A DNA stretch of 64,000 nt from Coprinellus micaceus (Eukaryota; Basidiomycota; Agaricomycetes; Agaricales; Psathyrellaceae), in NCBI GenBank assembly GCA_951394405.1, contig OX596335.1:1364001-1428000 (forward strand), written 5' to 3'. Position numbers and translations under genes: made by a program. How positions within the stretch are numbered: the stretch's first letter is position 1; the number at the start of each line of letters is the position of its first letter. Positions 55,623 through 64,000 of this stretch are shown piece after piece. The notes under the pieces were generated by a model that saw only the letters and a program-made list of their open reading frames with translations, searched no databases and was not told where the DNA came from.

Positions 55623-57004
55623 ATGTCCACTCTATTGTCGATACCCCTTGAAATTCGTCTCATCATCTACAACCTCTTCCTCATAGGCCACAAGGACAGG
55701 GTCGTCTCCAATACCCAGCCCTCGAACGACCATCTCGTCCTGCTAGACGCCTGCAGGCAAGTCGAACACGAGGCAGGCAACCTCGCCGGGTTCCGCACCT
55801 ACCTCTCGCTGAGACATGAGCACGAAATATCTGCTTTCTTGGAAAGGGCTAGCCCCCACGTTGTGGCTCGTATCACCCACCTGGACGTTGCCAACGACGG
55901 TAGGGTGATTCAGCATCCGAGAGATGACGAGTGTGTAAGTGGCGCCCCCCTCCGTCTCCGTCGCTGCTGTTACAGTGCCTTTCCCTGCCTTGGGTCCCGA
56001 GTTGAGAAGTACAATGTCGTCATTTTGTTTCTTCTCTAGGCCCCAGTATCACACCTGCATCGTGTTCTCGAGAAATTGCCATCTCTGCAGGCCCTGCGAG
56101 TGTTCGATTGCAACAGAACGCCGTCCCTCCATGGCATGGGTGCGTAATCTACCCCACTTTTGTCCACATCGGAAGCATCGCTCACCGCTTCCTCCGTTTC
56201 GGCTATGCAGAGTCAAATTCACGCCTCGTGTGGTCGTTTGAAACCGCAATGTTCCCATCAGGAAAGCGGACGGGCCTGACGTCGTACGAATTCTACATCG
56301 CGCCTACAACCAAGCTCGTGGCCCTACACTCAGCCTCGGGAGAGGTCATACGCCGCCTTAGGCTTTCGGGCCTCGTCCGGCTGGATGAACCTCTCGAAAG
56401 CTGCAAGGAACTACAACACCTAACGATCTATGGGGTCACTGGGAATTATTTCGATTCACGTCCCCTCCCACCAATGGAAAGGGTGGCCCTGCATACGTTT
56501 CAATATGGACAAGGCGACCGGCTGGGATTCGAGATGAAGACGACATTCCTGGTGTCAATCCTCTCGGGATCCCATGCGTCGTTGAGGAGGCTCGTGCTTC
56601 TACATTGCAACAAGGTGTCAACGAACGGCTTGGTTGCTTGCCTACATTCTCTGCAATCACTGGAATATTTCGCCCTTTCATATATCACAGTCAACGAGCT
56701 GCAGGCCAACTTTATCGAGGCATTACCTTCTTCGACACACACCATCAAGTTAAAGATCACTCACGCCCGATGGACATTTCCTTTCTATGAAGAGGAACAG
56801 ATCCTCTGTGACTCACTGAAGCAGTGGTTGGTGGGACGGACGGTCGCCAGAAAGGCACTCCGCCTATGCCTTCCTCACATATTCAAAAGCGAAGACGTTT
56901 TCTCGCAGTTCACGACAGATGCAGAGGTTGACTGGGAACTGATGGGCCTGAAGCACGGGGTCGACGTCCGGTTCGGCGACTGGGAAATAGTGGAAGCCAT
57001 ATAA
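55623..57004 (+). CDS. F-box-like protein
   Basis: Agaricomycetes have very many divergent F-box proteins that pair with Skp1 and recruit unknown substrates. The start at 55623 gives MSTLLSIPLEIRLIIYNLFL, which resembles a short F-box-like LPxEI/IY helix rather than a full F-box. Introns then join DECAPVSHLHRVLEKLPSLQ, ALRVFDCNRTPSLHG and IAHRFLRFGYAESN. A leucine-rich body follows, with CKELQHLTIYGVTGNYFDS, SHASLRRLVLLHCNKVSTNG and LVACLHSLQSLEYFALSYI, which has the spacing of leucine-rich repeats. The protein ends in FGDWEIVEAI. About 400 residues. Substrate unknown. Confidence 0.72.
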
Positions 57005-57202
57005 TGAATGTGCCATTACACTGTACATATTCTGTCACAATGCCATAAAGAGTCGTAAAATGTCCGTAAATTGGCCCAGCTGTAATCTGTCCTGCGTTCC
57101 AAGCTGGTAAGAGCAACAATCATCAACACGACCGTTGGAATGTAGGGTCGAGGATGATGGATTTAAAACTGTGGAGTGAAGAAGGCCTTCATTGTGCCGT
57201 GT

Positions 57203-58191
57203 CTAGCTACGATAAGCCGTGTTGCTAGCCTGTTGCCCATATCCGTAGCCCGTTTGAGGAGCGTTGTCGGTGTAGGGTTGGTATGAAGTGTCATAATTGT
57301 AGTTGTAGGCTGAGCTGTTGGGTCGCCGTTGCGGCTCGGCCAAGACGTCAGTTGCACTCATCGAGCTGTTGTTCCTGACATGCTTGTAATTGCGGGGGTA
57401 TGCGGTGAATTGGTCATCTCGAGAATCCCAAGCATCGTTACGATCCTCGAGGGGAATGGTATCTTTGGTAAGAGGCTGAGTGGGATCTGACAGACGATCG
57501 TAGTCGTCGTGGTCTTGTCTCTGTCCTTTCCCATAGGAGGAGAGAACAATGAAAAGGTAAACCTGTGAGACATGTCAGGGCCGTGATCAATGCACGATGC
57601 AAGACGGGGCGTACATGGAAGAGACCGAGGATTGCCCAAAGACCACCCATAATACCAACGTCTACCCAGGGGAAGATATTGCACAAGCTCTCGCCGGCGC
57701 TGACAGAACCATCGCCGCCAAAGAACTCGTCGATGCACCGACTCTGGGCATCGCTGTGTTTCGTCGCGGATATGATGAGCCATGCAGCTGCAACGCCAAA
57801 GGCAGCTACGAGCAGGAGTCCATGAAAAGCAACGTATCGTCGGTAGAGGGTTGGCTTCTCCTAAATGTGTGTCTTGAATGTTAGGATGGGCACGAACGCT
57901 GAAAGGTCTGGTGCGCACCCTTGATACTCCAATGAATCCAAGCACTTGGATGCCTGCTACGACCCAGCAAATAATAGCGAGTATCCACGGTGCGAAACTA
58001 GGTGTCGCGGCGCCAACGACTAATGGATATCAGCGATGAGCCCTTCCAATGGACAACGGCGGCGTACTCTTCGGCGTTGCGACGGACAAGACCCCAACGA
58101 GGACGCCAATCAAGAACTGCTCGGTCAATGTTGCATAAATGCCAGCGTTCACGGTCGGAATGGCGCAGCAGCAGTAGTCTCTGGGCTTCAT
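57203..58191 (-). CDS. MARVEL-like four-helix membrane protein
   Basis: This is a predicted plasma- or vesicle-membrane protein of unknown role. The start at 58191 gives MKPRDYCCCAIPTVNAGIY; a Cys-Cys-Cys at the N-terminus is suited to palmitoylation. Helix 1 is LTEQFLIGVLVGVLSV. Joins give IVGAATPSFAPWILAIICWV (helix 2), VAGIQVLGFIGVSREKPTLY, HGLLLVAAFGVAAAWLIISA (helix 3), a loop with SDAQSRCIDEFFGGDG, and VDVGIMGGLWAILGLFHVYL (helix 4). The long cytosolic tail is Asp/Arg- and later Tyr/Asn/Gln-rich and ends in ASNTAYRS. Four exons. It is 202 bp from the start of the NPC2-like gene on the other strand. Confidence 0.8.
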
Positions 58192-58393
58192 CGTGGAGGT
58201 GGTGGTTGCGGTCGAAGAGGAGGAAGGGGCTGTTGTCGCCGTCAGCCTCTGGTCGCAGCAGAGCGCAGCGCCCTAAGCGAGAGAGGCGGTGCCACAGGTA
58301 TTACGTCAGTCTCGGGAGCAGTACGCTCCGAATGAGTGCTTCTGCTTCCTGTGACGCGGAGCTCCCAACCTCAGCCTGTTACTACCATCCACT

Positions 58394-59159
58394 ATGCGTC
58401 TCTCATCGATAGCCGCGTTCGTTTCCTTGCTCACCGTGTCGGGCGTCGTCGCGAGCCCTGTCTTCGCCTCGGACGACCAGGCCACACTCGGTGTCGACGC
58501 CCCTGTCAAGACAATGGACAAGTGGGAGTACGAGGATTGCGGTAAGCGTCAATGCTATAAACCTGGGTTGCATCTTACGAGCCGGACACAGGTGGACCCG
58601 ACTGGCCCGTCATCATCGACTCCATTGAGGTGACCCCGGACCCACCCCAGCCTGGAAAGGACTTGACTGTCAAAGTCAAGGCTAAAACCGTTGAGAGGAT
58701 CGAGGTGCGTCTGCCCCTGTCTTTCCTGTTGTCCTACCCCACTGAACCCGCGGGCAGGAAGGTGCTTACGCTGACGTGACAGTCAAGCTGGGTCTCGTGA
58801 AGCTCCTCGAGAAGACTTTCGATGTCTGTGAAGAGGCGTGAGTCCCTACCACCCCTCAACGAGTGAGCGGCACGCGCTGACTGGAGCATAGTCGCAATGC
58901 CAATGCTACGGTCCAATGCCCTGTTGAAGAGGGTTACTACATTGTTGAGCAGACTGTCGCCTTACCCAAGGAGATCCCAAGGGGTACGTCCCATTCCGTA
59001 TGATCCGGCTATATGCGGCTAGCTCACTATATCTCCTCAATAGCCAAGTTCGTTGTCAACATCGACGCATACACTGCCGAGGACGAAGATCTGCTTTGCC
59101 TCAAACTCAAGGTTGATTTCATGAAGAACCCCTTCCCTCGCCCTCGTCGCCTCTTGTAG
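58394..59159 (+). CDS. NPC2/ML-domain lipid transfer protein
   Basis: ML-domain proteins bind single lipids; the fungal NPC2 homologue acts in the vacuole lumen on sterols or phosphatidyl-lipids. The start at 58394 gives MRLSSIAAFVSLLTVSGVVA, a signal peptide. Exon joins give KWEYEDCGGPDWPVIIDSIE, VTPDPPQPGKDLTVKVKAKT, EGAYADVTVKLGLVKLLEKT, FDVCEEARNANATVQCPVEE, GYYIVEQTVALPKEIPRAKF and VVNIDAYTAEDEDLLCLKLK. Four cysteines suit two disulphides of the ML fold. It ends in PRPRRLL. About 175 residues, normal. Divergent from the MARVEL-like gene. Confidence 0.92.
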
Positions 59160-59751
59160 ATGGGAGAGAACCGACGACTCACGACCCGGTCCTGCTATAC
59201 TTTGGATATGGGATTGCTATCTCGACGGTCCTCATGTACTTGCTAGTATGTTCTTTAATGCCTTTTGCTTCAGACGCCGCGACTCCTCTATTTAATCGAT
59301 CCATTTCGGAGTGACGTTTGCCTACCAAAGACAGCATCTTCAAGGAACGACCCCGATCCGAGCAGCATCCGTCAAACAAAGTACAACAATCGATAAATGA
59401 GGAAGGAGAACAACTCGAAAGAGGATGGGCGCCAATGTGGGACCTAGTAGGTCGTGTCAAACGCGATGCTCTGTGCCCCAGAAAATGGCCTGAGGCTCTA
59501 GATTTCCCCCAGCACGGCAAGGAAGCGCGTTTAGGCTGTTCACAGTTCTCTCAATTGGAATCTCCATAAGGGTGACATCGGATTACCACACTGGGCGGAG
59601 CTTCTAACCTGATTCGGTATAGACAATAAGCTCGCCCCCTGGGTTCATAGTGATTCCATCTTCGATTTCCTGACCCTGAAAGAGCAGGCTGAAGCGATAG
59701 GCGAGCACGTTCTCCCCTTCTTTCCACGCTGCGACTACTACAACCCCCAGG
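59160..59751. other. Intergenic region
   Basis: About 0.6 kb upstream of the small unknown gene B. No gene recognised. Confidence 0.4.
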
Positions 59752-60361
59752 ATGCCAGTTAGCACCGAACCGTTCGAGGTCATGTTCGAATTTACGAACG
59801 ATACGACGGACTTTGCAAGTCTACAACTCACGAGAGAAGACCTCACAACTAATAGCAGCTCGGGTGGTACGACCACTACCTCCAGCGCTAATACCTTTGG
59901 TGGGCCCATGATTCGACTTTTCCCCAAGGACAGCGTGTCTTTGGTCCTCAATGCCGGCGCGACATACCATTACCTCGTAAAGCAGACGCATCGCAAAGCA
60001 CAGATATCGTAGGTTACCTTCCTCACTTGTTCCGTTCCATTCCTCCTTTATCTTTCGCTCCCACCCCCGAGATCGCACCGCCGCTTTCTGCGTGCCTTAC
60101 CACCGCTTCCCTTTACTTTACGTCCGCCCCGACACACCCTAATTGAATCGCTGCAATTGTTCAAATAGCATACGGACCTGGAGGGATACAAAATGTACCA
60201 CGTCAGATGTTTTGTCAGGGAACGTATCCAGCGATGGGTCCGCAATCAGCGAGGGCGCCCAACGCACATCGCCCTGGACGCCGTTAAGCCAAAACGTCAC
60301 CGTCGTCTGCTTACCCGCACCGACGTCGACGACCAACTCCTCGACCGCATGGGAGGATTGA
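59752..60361 (+). CDS. Small unknown protein B (paralog of the gene at 54.4 kb)
   Basis: The start at 59752 gives MPVSTEPFEVMFEFTNDTTD, then FASLQLTREDLTTNSSSGG, GGPMIRLFPKDSVSLVLNAG and ATYHYLVKQTHRKAQI. After one intron comes SIRTWRDTKCTTSDVLSGN and a Ser/Thr-rich tail ending in NSSTAWED, about 150 residues in total. The positions of SLQL, the S-V-S-L-V-L-N-A-G strand, Y-x-Y/L-x-K and T-W-R-D-x-x-C line up with the gene at 54363-54829, and the intron sits at the same place in the fold. This makes the pair clear paralogs on opposite strands. The insert of Ser, Thr and Gly at about residue 33 is unique to this copy. No named family is recognised. Confidence 0.65.
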
Positions 60362-60813
60362 CACCGACAGACAACGACGTTGGCTCGCCGAGATGGGTGG
60401 AAAGGTAGGCACCGACGTCGATGGCACCTCTCTGGGATTTGTACTGATATTTATCTTGATAACAGGGGCGTGCGGGGCGGCGCAGGATTCAGGTGGCGGC
60501 ACTCACAATTGTCTACAGTTCGCCCCTCCTGTGCCTAGCGCATACGATTGAATGCGGGTTCTCATCTTCGATTTGTGGCGATTTATTTCCAATTTTTGGA
60601 CATTTTACGGAATGTAGACCTTCTCTCTTATTGTCTCTCGGCGATCTCAGAGGAATAGCATCCGCTTTGACATCGTTCTGGGAAAGATATCTCAGATACA
60701 TATATTTGGAGATGTGGGCGTGAGCAAGGTAACGGCAGTACCAACCCCATGGTGGGCCTATTGTCTTTCGGGCGATACATGTACCTACCCCCGAAGGCTG
60801 TGGGTGTGTTCCC
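60362..60813. other. Convergent intergenic region
   Basis: Between the 3' ends of gene B and the mannanase. No gene recognised. Confidence 0.4.
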
Positions 60814-62984
60814 TCACCTCGACTTCGCCTCCTGGGCCTTCGCGGCATCCCTGTGGTAGGAGAGGCTCCATAAACAGCTATCCCACCCACAGAAATAGGG
60901 CTGGTACTCACGTAAAGACGCTCCATATCGCGGTTTGGTTCTTGTAGATCGCCAAACCTTGGGGAAAGGTAGAGCATGAGAGTTTGAGGGATACGCGAGC
61001 AAGAACGTCCTACCGTCGTTCGGTGACGCCTAATGAAAGGGGAAAACATGGATTCAGGATTTTCTCCGCGGTCAAAAATCTCTGAGGCTACGTACCCCGT
61101 CGATAATCCGGTCCTCGTACTTGAAGAGATGGTTGCCCCCATTCTGCTTCAAGCCAAGCATACCGAACTGCCAAGGGAGAATCCTTCAAGATCATTTATC
61201 AACACCCATTCGTTGGTTGGATGACATTTAACTTACCCACTAGGAAGTGTGGACGTATGGAGAGTCGTTAGCGATTGAGAACGATAGAGGAGCTGGGAAT
61301 ACACTCACGCATGGTCTGTGTCGAGCGCAGCCTTTACCCACTTGGGGTATATGTCCGTCTTATTTTCTAGGCAGGAAGAAGGCTAGTAGTCAGTAGGAGC
61401 AAAAAGCCTGGGAGCCGCGTCATGGGTTTAAACGTACGAAGCCCAAAGACGCCAAACTCCTCGAGGATCACCGGCTTGTTGGCTTTCTTCGCAGCTGCAA
61501 TTAAAGCATGCGCAATCAGGAACATCATCGATCCCAGATCACTTCCAAAACTTTTCCTTACACTCAGCATGTTCCTTGACCCATCGTGCACCCCAATCCC
61601 CAATGGTGAAGTTTTCGCTATTGGGGTGGTCCTACCAAAGTCAGTCTCTGGAGGGTATGGAATTGAAGAGGGGACATTATACCAGAGCTGTGTACCAGTA
61701 TTGAGGGTAGATGTGCTAGAGAGGGAGTGAGGCGCCACACCCAGCAATAAGGTAGACCGAAACCTACGTAAGTTCCGAAGTCAATATCTTCCAGGGTAAG
61801 GTCCAGGTCGAAGTCTTCACCAGCTGCAGGAAGGTTTTGTAAAGCTCATATGCGAGAGGAGCCAGGTAAAACCCTTACCTTGGCCATTGTAGTTGTAGTC
61901 AGAAACCCACTGGCCGTTAAGCCAGTATCCAATATCCTCGTCGCGCTTATAAAAGTGACCTTCGCCTCCGGTTGTGATCAAGTGGTAAGGATCGCTGCAT
62001 TTTGGCCTTAGATACAGAAAATGAATTCGGAGAAAGCAAAACCCACAGCTTGCGAACGAACGCGGCCTGGTCCTTGTACCAGTGACTGATGAGATCCGTT
62101 CCTGGCACGCAGGCGGGCCCGCCACGAAGGTCACCCAGGCACCTCGCCTCGTTCATTAGTTCCCAGGCAAAGATATTGGGGGAACTTTTGTAACGATTGA
62201 TGATAGTCTTCACATATTTCTCTGCGATGTGGGGGATTAAAATGCAATCCGTGAGAGTGCGTTATCCGTTGAGAATCACTCACGGTAGGACGCGACAATG
62301 CGGGGGTCACTGTAAAACACATCATGTGTTTCACCAACTCCTGCGATATGGTTGACGTAGAGTTCGGAGCCCTATGGGGCTGTCAGAGCCACGATTATCA
62401 GCAGAAGGGGATCTTGGCTCACTCCGTAGCCAACCCAGTTGTTGGTGAATGCAAGGATAATTTTGATGCCATACTTCCCCGCCGTCTCGACGATGTTATC
62501 CAAACGCTTGAGGCCCTGAGGACCATCATTCAAGGTCCAGGCACCCTTGTCCCAAACTTGATAGTACGTCAAGCCGGAGTCATGAGCAAAGGGAAGTTCC
62601 GTCACGTTAATAGCGTTGAATCCCTAAGGAGCATCAGAGGGCAAAGCAAACATCCAGTAAGTGACTCCAGCGTACCCAAGTTCGGAGGACCTTAACCCCA
62701 GCGCCTTTCATCTCCTTGAAGGTGGCATGGACGTCGTCCTGGCGAGACAGCAACGGAAGCCAGTAGGAATTGGCCCCCACGAAGTACTGCAAGTATATTT
62801 AGCGGATGCTCTACGTGGCTCCAGCACAATCCCAAAAACGCACGAAAGGCTTCCCGTCAACGTAGAACTTGTCCCCCTTTGTTGTCGCAAACCCTTTCGG
62901 CGGCTTTCCTGCTGGGATCCTCGCACCAAGAGTGCCGACCGCAGCAGCAATGCAGAGGAGCCAGGCTAGAAGATCGTGTCTCAT
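60814..62984 (-). CDS. GH5 subfamily 7 endo-beta-1,4-mannanase
   Basis: This is a secreted enzyme that hydrolyses mannan and glucomannan in plant walls. The start at 62984 gives MRHDLLAWLLCIAAAVGTLG, a signal peptide. It continues with KFYVDGKPFVRFWDCAGAT, SYWLPLLSRQDDVHATFKEM and GVKVLRTWGF. Later parts are NNWVGYG, FAWELMNEARCLGD with the acid/base Glu, DPYHLITTGGEGHFYKRDED, FGTYHIYPQYW, KPVILEEFGVFG with the nucleophile Glu, and GMLGLKQNGGNHLFKYEDRI. The end is recovered by splicing a GTGAGT intron at the apparent stop near 60908, giving AIYKNQTAIWSVFTDAAKAQ and EAKSR. No carbohydrate-binding module is present. About 12 introns. The catalytic residues are intact. Confidence 0.93.
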
Positions 62985-63698
62985 GACGATGGGCTGCGAG
63001 AGGGCCGGTTGACCTCCCCACTGACCCAAGTCGTGGCATTTATACAAGAGATTTTGCGCGTCGGCCTTTCGTAGTGTAACATTGTCGGGAGAACTTCGGT
63101 GGTCCGTACCGTCGTGGAGGAGCTAGAAGAAGCATAGGGTAGCAGCCCACAGAGCAGGCGAGCAGTCATCTGACAGCGTTCAGAAGAGAGAAAGGGCTGG
63201 GTGCGCATTGCAAGGAGGGCAGAGAAGCTGCGATCAACACCCTGTGGGACTAGATCTGGAACGGGGTAGGTGGACTGCACGGTCGCGCCAGAACCAACAT
63301 TTCCCTAGGATACAGTGGTGAGACTTCAGCACTTGTGAAGAGGTCCTTTGCTATGAGCCTATGGCCATTGTGAATCGGCGGGCCTGTTTCGGGCGTCGGC
63401 GTCCGTTCTGTCGCTTTCGCTTTCGCCGAATTCGAGACTTCCGTAGCCCTGGCCGAGCAATTGGAACAGTGGCTTCCATCATAATAGTGAATCGGATGGC
63501 TTCAATGAAACAGGGCCAAGTCCATGGTACCGACTGACAGGCGCAGTCAGGACTCTGGAGGTGGGGGTCGTGGTCAAACCCTGAAGAGCGTGGGATAGTT
63601 TTCACCCTTGGTGCCATGACAAGCGCTACCAGTTGCTTCGATGAATCCCATTTATGCAGAAGGTCTTATAATAAGTACAAGTTCTTGGTCGAAGACTC
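62985..63698. other. Intergenic, mannanase promoter region
   Basis: No gene recognised apart from the TATA box. Minus-strand frames here (for example 63351-63617) are Arg-rich and unlike proteins. Confidence 0.4.
63038..63044 (-). promoter_or_regulatory. TATA box of the mannanase gene
   Basis: A TATAAAT (minus sense) lies about 54 nt before the ATG at 62984. Confidence 0.55.
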
Positions 63699-64000
63699 TT
63701 ACCAATAATCTACATCAGGGATTGGGGTCTTCCATGCGTTATCATACGGACCTGGCATATTCTTGGGATCTAGCCCGGGATGCGCAATCTCAACAACCAA
63801 GCCTTCCTTCCTCCATGGCTTCAGTGCCTTCTTCACGCTCTCGTTTGGGAGAGTCCGCGACGGGACGGTGATATGCTTCAGCGCGGAGATTCGGCCAGGG
63901 TAGCGTTGGGCAGCCTCCCACTTCCCAGACACGAAGGGAACTACAGTTTGGAGAGTGAGATGACGGTTAGATGTGTAGTTTCCGCTTTCTCTGAACTCGA
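63699..64000 (-). CDS. Partial unknown gene at the right edge
   Basis: The minus strand reads a protein-like sequence that enters the window at 64000: FRESGNYTSNRHLTLQT, then VSGKWEAAQRYPGRISALKH, ITVPSRTLPNESVKKALKPW, RKEGLVVEIAHPGLDPKN and MPGPYDNAWKTPIPDVDYW. A donor GTAAGAG follows at 63700, so more exons lie further left or the piece is spliced to a part I did not find. The stretch EGLVVEIAHPG faintly recalls flavin-oxidoreductase barrels, but not enough to name it. It may continue to the right beyond the window. Confidence 0.4.
   Translation of the reverse strand, partial: EFRESGNYTSNRHLTLQTVVPFVSGKWEAAQRYPGRISALKHITVPSRTLPNESVKKALKPWRKEGLVVEIAHPGLDPKNMPGPYDNAWKTPIPDVDYW

Noticed and set aside
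54240..60490. Weak similarity of the sequences near 54250-54300 and 60440-60480
   Set aside because: It is short, AT-rich and in the wrong orientation relative to the two paralogous genes; likely chance.
60900..60910. TGA at 60908 as the end of the mannanase
   Set aside because: It lies inside a perfect GTGAGT donor; splicing adds a sensible C-terminus ending at 60814.
1..64000. Ribosomal RNA, 5S genes, transposons or a biosynthetic cluster
   Set aside because: No matching sequence, terminal repeats, transposase or backbone synthase was seen by eye.

Overview
This window is ordinary nuclear DNA of a filamentous basidiomycete, most likely an Agaricomycete. Genes lie about 2 kb apart on both strands. 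Most coding regions are broken by 45-65 nt GT-AG introns. The protein families are typical of mushroom-forming fungi: a secreted double-psi-barrel protein with a Ser/Thr tail, MARVEL-like membrane proteins, a family GH5_7 mannanase, a PL8 lyase, an SRA-domain protein and a Spp1-type PHD protein with a very long N-terminus. The species cannot be named from the sequence alone. All exon joins were made by hand from frame, splice consensus and family knowledge.

Layout. 0-10.8 kb: RPL15 (cut by the left edge), an MFS transporter, a four-helix membrane protein, MYG1 with a striking array of small hairpins just downstream, a GPI-type surface protein divergent from an unknown acidic protein, and a secreted DPBB protein. 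11-19.3 kb: an SRA-YDG protein, SEC9, MPP10 and a Sur7/PalI-like membrane protein. 19.9-29.4 kb: a secreted PL8 lyase, RPS3, a 3-ketoacyl-CoA thiolase, MRPL32 and NDUFA5 head to head, an intron-bearing tRNA-Ser(UGA), and LSM1. 30-41.7 kb: an Spp1-like COMPASS protein, a Stm1/SERBP1-like ribosome factor, a TFC7-type histidine phosphatase, MEMO1 and RPL32. 42.5-53.8 kb: a PAS-kinase-type kinase without a PAS region, TEF1, a dienelactone hydrolase, ELP5, an astacin-like metalloprotease and MRPL17. 54-64 kb: two paralogous small unknown proteins, an F-box-like protein, a MARVEL-like protein, an NPC2/ML lipid-binding protein, a GH5_7 mannanase and a partial unknown gene at the right edge.

How the genes fit together. 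The window is rich in translation genes: RPL15, RPS3, RPL32, TEF1, STM1, ELP5, MPP10, tRNA-Ser, MRPL17 and MRPL32. Four of these seem to carry a leader intron ending only 4-12 nt before the start codon. MRPL32 and NDUFA5 share one short promoter. The two secreted polysaccharide-degrading enzymes (PL8, GH5) each have a clear TATAAAT box, which fits inducible expression. I found no transposon, CRISPR array, rRNA gene or obvious secondary-metabolite cluster. The most unusual sequence is the hairpin array at 4928-5124. The next most interesting items are the unknown paralog pair at 54.4 and 59.8 kb and the probable split start codon of MEMO1.
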